Below are positions 49,205 through 57,505 of a DNA stretch of 64,000 nucleotides, in pieces. Within the stretch, counting starts at the first letter, position 1. The number at the start of each line of letters is the position of its first letter. The stretch is taken from the NCBI GenBank assembly GCA_964479695.1, contig CAYZSO010000003.1:94138-158137 (forward strand), read 5' to 3'. Position numbers and translations under genes: made by a program. The DNA comes from JAAYZH01 sp964479695 (GTDB lineage Bacteria; Bacillota; Clostridia; Saccharofermentanales; Fastidiosipilaceae). Below the pieces are notes generated by a model, which had not been told where the DNA came from, made no database searches, and worked only from the letters and a program-made list of their open reading frames with translations.

Positions 49205-49210
49205 TATACT
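49205..49210 (+). promoter_or_regulatory. Extended -10 promoter for the RNA upstream of cysS
   Basis: TGC followed by TATACT (49205-49210), 17 bp after the galM stop. No strong -35 is seen. Confidence 0.5.
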
Positions 49211-49215
49211 GTAGT

Positions 49216-49392
49216 TAGCCCGTTAGGCGCTTTCCATTTTGAACCTGCATGACTTAAAAGGGAGCTCGCGTCATGTGGAATAGTATCAGGCCTGAGGCGA
49301 GAGTCTCAGGAAGATAGAAGACCGCTGCAGAGCACCCACCTGACATATTTGTTGGGTGTCAAAAAGGAGAGTGACTTTCGGGTGTTTTTCTC
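49216..49392 (+). ncRNA. Structured RNA, about 177 nt; 6S-like or another leader, unassigned
   Basis: The gap between galM and cysS folds into several clear stems: TTCCA..CATGAC with GTCATG..TGGAA (49233-49281), CCTGAG with CTCAGG (49291-49310), and GCACCCA with TGGGTGT (about 49331-49359). The ends can pair through CCCG and CGGGT, and a T-run at 49384-49389 could end it. It has its own extended -10 promoter. The size fits 6S RNA and the TTGAACCT stretch reminds me of Bacillota 6S RNAs, but I cannot confirm it. It is not a T-box, since the TGGNACCGCG motif is missing. Confidence 0.5.
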
Positions 49393-49418
49393 TCATAAAA
49401 TAACTGAGGATTTGTCCT

Positions 49419-50837
49419 ATGCAAATATTCAACACAATGACCCGTACGAAAGAAGAATTTGTCCCCCTTGAACCCGGTAAGGTGAAGATCTATTCTTGCG
49501 GTCCTACCGTCTATAATTATTTTCACTTAGGTAATGCGCGCCCGTTTATTACCTTTGACACCTTACGCCGCTACCTGGAATATAAAGGGTATGAGGTGGA
49601 CTTCGTTCAGAATTTCACGGATATTGATGACAAGGTGATTAATCGGGCGAATGAAGAGGGCATTTCTTACAGTGACCTGGCGGATCGCTATATTGCGGAA
49701 TACTATGTTGATGCGAATGGCCTGAATATTGAAGAGGCCACGCATCACCCCCGCGCTACGGAAACGATTCCTGAAATTGTTGACATGATTAAGACGTTGG
49801 TTGATAAAGGCTATGCGTATGTGGGCAAAGATGGCGTCTACTATGCCGCCAGAACGTTTCCCCACTATTGCAGCCTTTCCCACTTTGATGTTGATGAGTT
49901 GGTTAAGAATGCCCGCAAAGATGTGACTTCTGAGAGTGGGAAACGAGATTCTATTGATTTTGTTTTGTGGAAATTTCGCAAGCCCGGTGAACCTTTCTGG
50001 CCCAGTCCCTGGGGAGAGGGCAGACCCGGCTGGCATATAGAATGTTCGGCAATGTCTAAGAAGTTTCTCGGGGAGACGATTGATATCCACAGTGGCGGGC
50101 AAGATCTAATCTTCCCTCACCATGAAAATGAGATTGCCCAGAGCGAAGCGGCTTCGGATAAGCCCTTTGTTCATTACTGGATGCATAATGGGTTTATTAA
50201 TGTAAACGGCGAGAAGATGTCCAAGTCCGAAGGGAATTTTTTCACCGTCCGTGACATCGCCGAGAAGTATGGCTATATGCCGATTCGCTTGTTCATGTTG
50301 AGCTCGCATTACCGTTCACCGATCAACTATTCACCGGATCTGATCGAGTCGGCTGCGGCGGCTTTTGCCAGAATTGAAACATCGGTGAAGAACTTGAACT
50401 TTGTGCTGTCTCAAGGATTCGACATACCTGAAGAAGAGGCTGTTAAGAGACAGGGTGTTGTCCTCTCGGAGGCCTGCAAGGATGCGGTCTCTCATTTTGA
50501 GGAAGCCATGGATGACGACCTCAATACAGCCGACGCACTCGGAGCGATTTTTGAACTGGTTAGAATTGCCAACAGTGAACTGGCAGTGCCTGCGTCAGCG
50601 GAAGGCTTGACACTTACCCGCGACACGCTTGTGAAGTTGAGCGGTGTCTTGGGCTTCCGTTTTGCGGAAAGCAGTGGGATTCCCCAGGCGATTTTGGATT
50701 TGGCCGAAGCGAGACAGATAGCAAAGCAAGAAAGAAATTTCGCCTTGGCGGATCAGCTTCGCGAAGAGATTCAAGAGGCGGGTTATCGTATTACGGATAC
50801 CCCGCAGGGACCGAAGATAGAGGCTTCCCATGGGTGA
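49419..50837 (+). CDS. cysS: Cysteine--tRNA ligase
   Basis: A 472-residue class I aminoacyl-tRNA synthetase. HIGH motif form is FHLGNARPF; the zinc-binding Cys and His are in CGPTVYNYFHLGN, CSAMS and HHENEIAQSE; the KMSKS motif is GEKMSKSEGN. It heads the conserved Bacillota run cysS-mrnC-rlmB-sigH. Its stop overlaps the mrnC start by 8 bp. Confidence 0.98.
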   Translation: MQIFNTMTRTKEEFVPLEPGKVKIYSCGPTVYNYFHLGNARPFITFDTLRRYLEYKGYEVDFVQNFTDIDDKVINRANEEGISYSDLADRYIAEYYVDANGLNIEEATHHPRATETIPEIVDMIKTLVDKGYAYVGKDGVYYAARTFPHYCSLSHFDVDELVKNARKDVTSESGKRDSIDFVLWKFRKPGEPFWPSPWGEGRPGWHIECSAMSKKFLGETIDIHSGGQDLIFPHHENEIAQSEAASDKPFVHYWMHNGFINVNGEKMSKSEGNFFTVRDIAEKYGYMPIRLFMLSSHYRSPINYSPDLIESAAAAFARIETSVKNLNFVLSQGFDIPEEEAVKRQGVVLSEACKDAVSHFEEAMDDDLNTADALGAIFELVRIANSELAVPASAEGLTLTRDTLVKLSGVLGFRFAESSGIPQAILDLAEARQIAKQERNFALADQLREEIQEAGYRITDTPQGPKIEASHG

Positions 50838-51240
50838 GATAGAAGAAGTTGGCCAATTGCCGGCTCAGTCTTTGGCCTATATTGGTGACGCCGTGTATGA
50901 ACTTTATGTACGAGGAGCCGTACTGGAAAAGTTTCGCTCGAAACCCGGCAAACTTCATGCGATGAGCATACGTTATGCCCAAGCGAAGTTCCAGGCGAAG
51001 GCGGCTCTAAACCTACAAGCGGAACTCACAGAAGAGGAAAAAGCGATTTTGCTGAGAGGCCGTAATGCCAATCCGGGGACTATGGCGAAACATGCGAGTC
51101 CGCAGGAATATCGTTGGGCAAGTGGTCTTGAAACACTGATCGGTTATCTTTATCTGTCCGACAGGAAGAAACGGTTGGAAGAATTGTTACCACGTATTAT
51201 AGAAGCAGGGCAAGAGGATGAGGCAAGGACAGAAGTTTGA
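50830..51240 (+). CDS. mrnC: Mini-ribonuclease III
   Basis: A 136-residue RNase III-like nuclease without a dsRNA-binding domain; it matures 23S rRNA ends in Bacillus. The active-site signature is LAYIGDAVYELYVR, then HAMSIRYAQAKFQAK, LLRGRNAN and LETLIGYLYL. Overlaps cysS by 8 bp and rlmB by 23 bp. Confidence 0.95.
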   Translation: MGEIEEVGQLPAQSLAYIGDAVYELYVRGAVLEKFRSKPGKLHAMSIRYAQAKFQAKAALNLQAELTEEEKAILLRGRNANPGTMAKHASPQEYRWASGLETLIGYLYLSDRKKRLEELLPRIIEAGQEDEARTEV

Positions 51241-52441
51241 CAGACCCGGAGGGAAATCGGACGGTCGATTCTCCCGCGGAAGACAAGAGGACAAGGCCGG
51301 CAGAAACTGGGGTAAGTCCGGCGGAGGGTCAGGCAAGCGGAATCATGATCCGTCGCGTGGCGAGGGAAAATTTTCTTCAGCCACTGCTGATGGTGCAAGA
51401 GGGAAGCAGAAGAGATCTTCTTATGGAAAGCCTGATCGACCTGACGCTTCACGTCCTGCGAATGCAACAGCCGCTAGATCGGGTGGTAAATCCTCCGGCG
51501 GTGAACGGCGTAATTCTTCCGAAGGCGAGAGGCGCGGCTATACCACAGGTGAGCAGCGCAGCTATACCGGAAACGAGCGCCGCAGCTATACCGGAAACGA
51601 GCGGCGCAGCCCTGCCGGCAGGACGCCTGTAAGGGCATTTTCGGATCAGGCGGAAACGCAGATCGCCAGAGTTACTGAAATACCCGATGAAGAACGCCTG
51701 GAGGGAAGAAATAGCGTGACGGAGGCTTTGGCCGCAAACCGAACCTTCAACAAAGTCTGGTATCTTAAACCGCTCCCGGATAAGCAGATGGACCACCGCC
51801 TGAGTGAGATTATCCGCCAATTGGCGGCGACGGATGCTGTACTCTACCCCGTGGAACGAAAAGTGCTGGATCGAATGGCGGTTACCCCGAGTCACCAAGG
51901 AATTATTGCCCAGGTGGCTGCCCACGAATACGTTGAGGTGGAAGATATTTTGGCGAGGGCAGAAGAGAAGGGCGAGAAACCCTTCATCCTCTTACTGGAT
52001 CAGATTCAGGATTCCCAGAATTTAGGTGCGATCATGCGAACTGCGGATGCGTGTGGCGTCCATGGAATTGTGATTCCCCGTCGAAGATCGGTTGCACTTG
52101 ATGCGGCTGCGGCGAAATCATCGGCCGGAGCTGTGGAGTATGTCCCGGTGGCCAGAGTGACGAATCTCAACCGCACGATTGAAGAACTTAAGGAGCGTGG
52201 AGTCTGGATTGCGGGACTTTCCCAGGAAGGGGATGATCTTTTTACCTCGGACAAACTTGATCTGCCTTTGGCTCTGGTCATTGGCAGCGAGGGGGAAGGC
52301 ATGTCAGCCCAAGTGAGTGAGAACTGTGATTTTCATTTGCGGATTCCTATGGTTGGAAAGATTAATTCGCTCAATGCTTCGAACGCCGCGGCAATTGCTA
52401 TGTATGAGGTATTCCGTCAGCGGAACCTGGTAAAGGAATGA
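51218..52441 (+). CDS. rlmB: TrmH-family 23S rRNA 2'-O-ribose methyltransferase, long disordered N-terminus
   Basis: A 407-residue SPOUT methyltransferase. The catalytic part (from residue 158, LEGRNSVTEALAANR) has the SpoU motifs LLDQIQDSQNLGAIMRTADACG, LALVIGSEGEGMS and MVGKINSLNASNAAAIAMYE. About 150 residues before it are Arg/Gly/Ser-rich, with repeats such as SYTGNERR. Relatives are about 250 residues. Such basic tails may bind rRNA. It overlaps mrnC by 23 bp and its TGA overlaps the sigH ATG. Confidence 0.93.
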   Translation: MRQGQKFDRPGGKSDGRFSRGRQEDKAGRNWGKSGGGSGKRNHDPSRGEGKFSSATADGARGKQKRSSYGKPDRPDASRPANATAARSGGKSSGGERRNSSEGERRGYTTGEQRSYTGNERRSYTGNERRSPAGRTPVRAFSDQAETQIARVTEIPDEERLEGRNSVTEALAANRTFNKVWYLKPLPDKQMDHRLSEIIRQLAATDAVLYPVERKVLDRMAVTPSHQGIIAQVAAHEYVEVEDILARAEEKGEKPFILLLDQIQDSQNLGAIMRTADACGVHGIVIPRRRSVALDAAAAKSSAGAVEYVPVARVTNLNRTIEELKERGVWIAGLSQEGDDLFTSDKLDLPLALVIGSEGEGMSAQVSENCDFHLRIPMVGKINSLNASNAAAIAMYEVFRQRNLVKE

Positions 52442-52491
52442 CAGAACGAGACTCCGGTGCAGAACCTGGTAAAGGAATGACAGAACGAGAC
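52423..52491 (+). repeat. 39-bp tandem duplication across the rlmB-sigH junction
   Basis: GAACCTGGTAAAGGAATGAC starts at 52423 and again at 52462; 30 bp are identical. Each copy carries GGTAAAGGA then ATG and a following TGA out of frame, so the stop-start junction is duplicated in frame (13 codons). Confidence 0.9.
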
Positions 52492-53040
52492 CCCAGTGAC
52501 GAGACCTTGGCTGTTATGGCCCAGAACGGCGATGAGGATGCGCTGGAACGCTTGTTGGAGCGCTATAAACCCTTGGTCAGGAAGCTGGCGCAACGGTATT
52601 TTATCCGCGGAGCTGATCGCGATGATGTCATCCAAGAGGCGATGATCGGACTGTTCAAGGCCGTACATAGTTTCAATAGAGATCAGGGGTATCCGTTTGC
52701 GGCTTTGGCCAAAAAAAGCTGCGAAATGAGCATTATTGATGCGGTGCGCCGAGCGGATACACAGAAAAACAGCTTCCTCAACGACTCGCTCTCGCTTGAT
52801 GAGTATCAACTGACCAATGATCAGCTGATGGATGAGCAGGGGAGCGAGGCTGAACAAGGCTTGAATGAAGAATCGGTTGTGGAGGAATGGCGAAAACTTC
52901 TCAGCAAACGAGAGTTCCAGATTCTGCAGGAGCGTTTACAGGGGCGAAGTTACAAGGAAATTGCCGAGGAGTTGCAGATTACAACGAAGTCAGTTGATAA
53001 TGCCTTGCAGAGAATTCGCAGAAAAATCCAAAAATTCTGA
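52438..53040 (+). CDS. sigH: RNA polymerase sigma factor SigH (Spo0H-like)
   Basis: A 200-residue sigma-70-family factor. Region 2 has VRKLAQRYFIRGADRDDVIQEAMIGLFKAVHSFNRDQG, and region 4 is LSKREFQILQERLQGRSYKEIAEELQITTKSVDNALQRIRRK. The order cysS-mrnC-rlmB-sigH matches Bacillus, where yacP also lies between rlmB and sigH; yacP is absent here. The first 13 residues (MTERDSGAEPGKG) repeat as MTERDPSD because of a 39-bp duplication, so either ATG 52438 or ATG 52477 may start it. SigH directs early sporulation and competence genes in relatives. Confidence 0.9.
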   Translation: MTERDSGAEPGKGMTERDPSDETLAVMAQNGDEDALERLLERYKPLVRKLAQRYFIRGADRDDVIQEAMIGLFKAVHSFNRDQGYPFAALAKKSCEMSIIDAVRRADTQKNSFLNDSLSLDEYQLTNDQLMDEQGSEAEQGLNEESVVEEWRKLLSKREFQILQERLQGRSYKEIAEELQITTKSVDNALQRIRRKIQKF

Positions 53041-53116
53041 GTATAGTCCCCACTTGCCCCGGAATTTCGCATACTCTACACGGTTTCTTCACAGGAAATT
53101 AGCGTTTTTCACAGTA

Positions 53117-53145
53117 TTGTCATAATTCTCGCCTCAAACTATAAT
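53117..53145 (+). promoter_or_regulatory. Sigma-A promoter of the 53.2-kb gene
   Basis: TTGTCA (53117-53122), 17-bp spacer, perfect TATAAT (53140-53145), 30 bp before the GTG start. Confidence 0.8.
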
Positions 53146-53175
53146 CTAAAGACAGTGGGGAAAAGGTGAAAAATT

Positions 53176-54846
53176 GTGAACAAGCGGATTAACAGAGATT
53201 CTTATGTACTTATCGTCATTATTGCGGTTGCTGTATTGGCTGTCTCTTCGTTTGTTTTTACGAAATATCTAGAAGATCAGACCCAGAAGACCGTGGAAGT
53301 TTCCACGTATTTGTCTGTTCCCGGAACGTCGACGAGCCAGGCGGCAGAAACTCAAGATACGGTCGCTGCGACTACCAAGCCGGTAAACGGAATTTCCTCA
53401 GGCAATGAGATTCTGCAGTTGATTTCCGAGAGTATTAATGATGAAAATTTGATCGAGACGAATTATCGCAAATTCCGCAGTGGGCAGTTGGATGATATTT
53501 CACTTGAAGAATATCAGCTCTATATTCGTTTGTTGAAAGCGATTTTCGGCCACAAGATTGAATCGTATTCCACAATGAATTATTCGGAACGCATGAGCAC
53601 AATTGCGGAAATGCGCCAGCATGACCCGGCAAATGAGGCTTTTCTAAGTAAGGCAAGTTTCCATTGGCTCGAATCGCGGAATGACGCCGGGGAGGTCACG
53701 AGGATTCCCTTGCTACTCTCCCAGGATCAGGAAAACCAGAGTTATCTCTCCCGTGAGTGGGTGCGTTCTTGCCTGGAACTTCGCAACTATGCGACGCTTT
53801 ATTTCGGTGCGTTCCTTGACCAGAATGTTGAGGCTGCGCAGAAGTTGACGTATTCTTTATCCCCTGATCCGCTGATCGTCGAGCAGAAAACCACTATGCT
53901 GATGGGTTACTATAGGAATTCCGTTCAAGCGACGGAGATTGGTTCGACTGAGATTATTTCGCTGCGAATGGATGCGATCACTTTCCGCATTCCAATTATG
54001 GGAGCGGTGCGAGATCAGAGTTTGCCGGTTGTGGCAACAGAGGCGACTACGCAGGTTCCGGAGACTGCGGCCAAAGCCGCCACCGGTGGCACCGTGAAAT
54101 CTTTGCCGCTTCCTTCAGGTTCAGAGATACCGACAACGGTCGTGGAAACCGTTACCCCCCCTGCAACAAGTTCAGAAGATCCCGTTGGTACCCTCTATCA
54201 TGACGTGACTATTTATAAGAGAAATGGTGCTTTTATCGCGCAGGATACGGTTCCGGCGCAAAATTGGCAATTTGCCAGACCCATTGAACTCAATCAGGCG
54301 ACGGTTCTCGAACTTCAAGCGGACTATTCAGTGGATGAACTTAGCCGACTGTTTGGTTTCCCGACGAAGCAAACTAAATTCACTTCTACGGGTGGAGAGG
54401 GTCAGGCTGCGGACTACGTTCGTTTAGTTTACCCTGACCTGGAACTTGTCCTCTCAACGTCTACAGATAATCCGGAACTTCATCGCCTCATGGCGGTGAA
54501 GCTTACCACACAGAAATATTCTCTTGGTGAGTTCCGCGTAGGAACGTCGCTGCAGAGACTCTATCAAACATACCTATATCTTGATACGCTTGCTTTTCAA
54601 TACGTCGACGGAGCGGGTAACACGGTTGTCTTGTCGGTCAATGATAATCAATTGGTTGGCCAAATTGAGATTCAGGATCAAGAGTACAGAGCGGATCTTC
54701 TCCTGCAAGAACAAGGACCGGACGAAGCGTTTACGCTAATTTCCCCAACCCCTACCCCTCAGCCGCCAACCAGCTCCGCGGCTCCCGGAAGTGCCATTCC
54801 CGGAAGCGCTACGGATACTCAGGGTGTTCAAGGTACAACTAACTAA
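53176..54846 (+). CDS. Membrane-anchored extracytoplasmic protein of unknown function
   Basis: A 556-residue protein with a single N-terminal hydrophobic helix (YVLIVIIAVAVLAVSSFVF, residues 10-28), preceded by basic residues, so it is probably tethered to the membrane with its bulk outside. A Thr/Ser/Ala-rich linker follows (about 45-70), then a helical domain (80-230), a second Thr/Pro-rich linker (about 285-345) and a beta-rich domain (350-520); the tail is Pro/Ser/Thr-rich (ISPTPTPQPPTSSAAPG). No lipobox cysteine or known catalytic motif is seen. The start is GTG after AAAGGTG. I do not recognise a family. Confidence 0.7.
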   Translation: MNKRINRDSYVLIVIIAVAVLAVSSFVFTKYLEDQTQKTVEVSTYLSVPGTSTSQAAETQDTVAATTKPVNGISSGNEILQLISESINDENLIETNYRKFRSGQLDDISLEEYQLYIRLLKAIFGHKIESYSTMNYSERMSTIAEMRQHDPANEAFLSKASFHWLESRNDAGEVTRIPLLLSQDQENQSYLSREWVRSCLELRNYATLYFGAFLDQNVEAAQKLTYSLSPDPLIVEQKTTMLMGYYRNSVQATEIGSTEIISLRMDAITFRIPIMGAVRDQSLPVVATEATTQVPETAAKAATGGTVKSLPLPSGSEIPTTVVETVTPPATSSEDPVGTLYHDVTIYKRNGAFIAQDTVPAQNWQFARPIELNQATVLELQADYSVDELSRLFGFPTKQTKFTSTGGEGQAADYVRLVYPDLELVLSTSTDNPELHRLMAVKLTTQKYSLGEFRVGTSLQRLYQTYLYLDTLAFQYVDGAGNTVVLSVNDNQLVGQIEIQDQEYRADLLLQEQGPDEAFTLISPTPTPQPPTSSAAPGSAIPGSATDTQGVQGTTN

Positions 54847-54849
54847 AGA

Positions 54850-54945
54850 ATACGATCCTTCGAGGATTCGATCCTTCCTAAAGGATGCGACCCTTCGAGG
54901 ATTCGATCCTTCTTAAAGTATGGGATCCTCATGAAAAATCAGCCC
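54850..54945. repeat. Repeated CGATCCTTC / GAGGATTCGATCC elements
   Basis: CGATCCTTCGAGGATTCGATCC and near copies recur three to four times after the stop of the unknown gene, each able to form a small hairpin, e.g. GATCCTTCGAGGATTC. A possible transcription end, without a clear T-run. Confidence 0.6.
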
Positions 54946-54977
54946 AGCCCATCACTAGGCATCTGAAAAAAATCAGA

Positions 54978-55010
54978 CAAAAAAACTCGCGAAATTGCTT
55001 CGCGAGTTTT
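54978..55010. terminator. Terminator of tRNA-Arg (and of the gene on the plus strand)
   Basis: ACTCGCGAA (54985-54993), loop ATTGC, TTCGCGAGT (54999-55007), with an A-run on the left and a T-run on the right, so it works on both strands. Confidence 0.93.
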
Positions 55011-55014
55011 CAAA

Positions 55015-55091
<77 letters not shown>

Positions 55092-55112
55092 ATGTCCAAG
55101 AGAACAAAGGCA

Positions 55113-55141
55113 ATTATAGTCATCGGTTTCAGGAGTGTCAA
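55113..55141 (-). promoter_or_regulatory. Consensus promoter of tRNA-Arg
   Basis: On the minus strand a perfect TTGACA (55141-55136), a 17-bp spacer, and a perfect TATAAT (55118-55113). Confidence 0.93.
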
Positions 55142-55195
55142 GCGAATTGTAAAAATAAGTATGTAATAAAGCATGTATAATGGAACAAGCGCTCG

Positions 55196-55224
55196 TTTAC
55201 AGGTTGATTGACTTGTGGTAGAAT
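55196..55224 (+). promoter_or_regulatory. Promoter of tig
   Basis: TTTACA (55196-55201), 17-bp spacer, TAGAAT (55219-55224), 62 bp before the ATG. Confidence 0.6.
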
Positions 55225-55286
55225 TTTTTAGCATTTTGTCGAGAAGACTCTGTTTTTCGCGCAAATTACCTCAGGAGGAACTATAG

Positions 55287-56708
55287 ATGCAGAAGAGCTT
55301 TGCCCAACAGGAGCACAATACCGGCGTATTCAGCTTCGAATTTACGAAAGAAGAATTTACCGAGGCTGTGAATTGGGCTTTTAAGAGGAACGCCAAGCGT
55401 TTTAATGTACCGGGATTCCGCAAGGGGAAGGCGCCTTTGGCCATCGTATTGAGCTATTACGGCGAAAGTGCCCTTTATGATGAAGCTGTTGATCATATTA
55501 TCGCACCGGCATATGAGGAAGCAGTGAAGGAATTTGCCGTTTCTCCGGTTTCGCAGCCGGAACTCGACATTCAGGAAATTGGTATGGACAAGGGCCTTAC
55601 CTGCACATTGACCTTTGACACAGAACCGGTACCGGTTCTGGGCGAGTATCGCGGTGTTGAAGCTGTTAAGCCACGTGTTGAAATTTCGGATGAAGATGTT
55701 GAGAAGGAATTTGAGCGTGTCCGCGAACGCAATTCGCGCTTGGTTCCGATCGAGGATAGAGCAGCTGAAAATGACGACACAGCAAACATTGACTTCGAAG
55801 GCTTCCTTGATGGTGAGGCTTTTGAAGGCGGTTCTGGCAAAGAATATGATTTGGTCTTGGGTTCAGGATCCTTCATCCCCGGATTCGAGGAACAAATTGT
55901 CGGGCACATGCCTGGTGAAGAATTCGACGTTTTGGTTACTTTCCCGGAAGATTACAACCAGGAAGATCTTGCAGGCCAAGATGCCGTGTTTAAGGTGAAA
56001 CTCAATTCCCTTAAGCATAAGGAGTTGCCGGAAGCTGATGATGATTTCGCTATGGATGTATCTGAATTCGATACTTTGGCCGAATATAAGAATTCCATCC
56101 GCGAGGAACTGACGAAAGATGCTGAGGACAGAGCGACGAAGACGTTTGAGAACAATGTTATACGTAAAGTTGCGGATAACGCTGAGATCGAAATTCCTCA
56201 TTCCATGGTTCATTCAGAGATGGAACAGATCCTCAACTATCAGCGCCAGCAAATGCGTCAACAAGGCATTGAACTTGAACAATATTTGCAGTTTGTCGGT
56301 CAGTCTGTGGAACAATATACCCATTCTTTGCATGAGCCGGCCGAAGATCAACTTAAGGTTCAACTCGTTCTGAAGGCTGTCGCCCAGGCAGAAGGCCTCA
56401 CGCTCACGGATGAAGACAAGGACAATGAGATTGCATTACTCGCATCACAAACTGGTCTTTCTGAAGATGAAGTAAGACGTCAAGTGGGTGATAATGAAAT
56501 GTTCTTCGAGAACGCGCTAAATACGAAGGCGATCCGCTTCTTAACTGAACATGCAATCGCTGTTGATCCGCCGGAAAATGAAGAGCCGTTGGACAACGAA
56601 GAGCTCTCGGATGACGAAGTGCTCTCGGATGATGAAGAGTTGTTCGAGGAGAGTGCTGCAGCAGAAGCTGATGAACCATTGACCGATCAGTCCGAAACGG
56701 AAGAGTAG
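55287..56708 (+). CDS. tig: Trigger factor, ribosome-associated chaperone
   Basis: A 473-residue chaperone and peptidyl-prolyl isomerase that binds nascent chains at the exit tunnel. The ribosome-binding loop is GFRKGKAP at about residues 48-55; the FKBP domain has FEGFLDGEAFEGGSGKEYDLVLGSGSFIPGFEEQIVGH; the rest is the long helical C-domain. The last 45 residues are an acidic repeat tail (DNEELSDDEVLSDDEELFEE), not part of the conserved fold. AGGAGGAA precedes ATG. It is next to clpP and clpX, the usual order tig-clpP-clpX. Confidence 0.97.
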   Translation: MQKSFAQQEHNTGVFSFEFTKEEFTEAVNWAFKRNAKRFNVPGFRKGKAPLAIVLSYYGESALYDEAVDHIIAPAYEEAVKEFAVSPVSQPELDIQEIGMDKGLTCTLTFDTEPVPVLGEYRGVEAVKPRVEISDEDVEKEFERVRERNSRLVPIEDRAAENDDTANIDFEGFLDGEAFEGGSGKEYDLVLGSGSFIPGFEEQIVGHMPGEEFDVLVTFPEDYNQEDLAGQDAVFKVKLNSLKHKELPEADDDFAMDVSEFDTLAEYKNSIREELTKDAEDRATKTFENNVIRKVADNAEIEIPHSMVHSEMEQILNYQRQQMRQQGIELEQYLQFVGQSVEQYTHSLHEPAEDQLKVQLVLKAVAQAEGLTLTDEDKDNEIALLASQTGLSEDEVRRQVGDNEMFFENALNTKAIRFLTEHAIAVDPPENEEPLDNEELSDDEVLSDDEELFEESAAAEADEPLTDQSETEE

Positions 56709-56720
56709 AATGATAAGAAA

Positions 56721-56748
56721 ACATCTCCCGGTTTGGGGGGTGTTTTTT
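56721..56748 (+). terminator. Terminator between tig and clpP
   Basis: ACATCTCCC (56721-56729), loop GGTTT, GGGGGGTGT (56735-56743, with two G-T pairs) and six T. Confidence 0.8.
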
Positions 56749-56777
56749 AAATATTCTATGAATCTGCTTATTTGGAC

Positions 56778-56805
56778 GTGACAAGTCGGAAATTGGTAGT
56801 ATAAT
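56778..56805 (+). promoter_or_regulatory. Promoter of clpP-clpX
   Basis: GTGACA (56778-56783), 16-bp spacer and perfect TATAAT (56800-56805). No CtsR or HrcA-type repeat is seen beside it. Confidence 0.65.
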
Positions 56806-56857
56806 GTTTTTTGACTTTGTTTGACATTTAGGTCAGACAAATGGAAGGAGCGACAAT

Positions 56858-57466
56858 ATGAACTTCAATGAAGACGCAATTAGGGCGGCCTTGGTCCCCA
56901 CAGTTATCGAATCCACGAACCGCGGCGAGAGAGCTTATGACATTTATTCTCGTCTGCTTAAGGAGAGAATCATCATCTTGAGTGATGAGGTGAACTCCAC
57001 AACAGCGAGCCTCGTTACAGCTCAGCTGCTTTTCCTTGAGGCGGAAGATCCGCAGAAGGATATCCAGCTCTATATCAACAGCCCTGGTGGTGAAGTCTCC
57101 AGCGGACTTATGATCTATGATACGATGCAGTATATCCGTCCGCAGGTGCAGACGATCGGCATGGGTATGGCTGCCAGTATGGGCGCATTCTTGCTGCTTG
57201 CCGGCGAACCGGGTAAGCGTTTTGCACTTCCGAATGCGGAAGTTATGCTTCATCAGCCTTCCGGCGGTGCCCAGGGTATGGCCTCTGACATTTTGATTTC
57301 TGCTGAGCACATCAAGAAAACACGTGAACGTCTGAACAAGATTATTGCTGAGAGAACGAAGCAACCCTTGGAAGTGGTCGAGAAGGATACTGACAGAGAC
57401 TACTGGATGACGGCTGAAGAAGCTCTGGCTTATGGTGTGATCGATAAGATCATGGTGAAGAACTGA
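56858..57466 (+). CDS. clpP: ATP-dependent Clp protease proteolytic subunit
   Basis: A 202-residue serine protease that forms the two-ring chamber. The catalytic serine is in GMAASMGAF, the histidine in VMLHQPSGG, and the aspartate in DTDRDYWM; length and the N-terminal processing site region (LVPTVIESTNRGERAYDIY) are normal. clpX follows 39 bp later. Confidence 0.98.
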   Translation: MNFNEDAIRAALVPTVIESTNRGERAYDIYSRLLKERIIILSDEVNSTTASLVTAQLLFLEAEDPQKDIQLYINSPGGEVSSGLMIYDTMQYIRPQVQTIGMGMAASMGAFLLLAGEPGKRFALPNAEVMLHQPSGGAQGMASDILISAEHIKKTRERLNKIIAERTKQPLEVVEKDTDRDYWMTAEEALAYGVIDKIMVKN

Positions 57467-57505
57467 AGAGCTGCCGGATAAGAAAATGTAAATCAAGGAG
57501 ATTTC

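Noticed and set aside
49216..49418. T-box leader of cysS
   Set aside because: The position would fit, but the conserved T-box sequence and antiterminator are absent.
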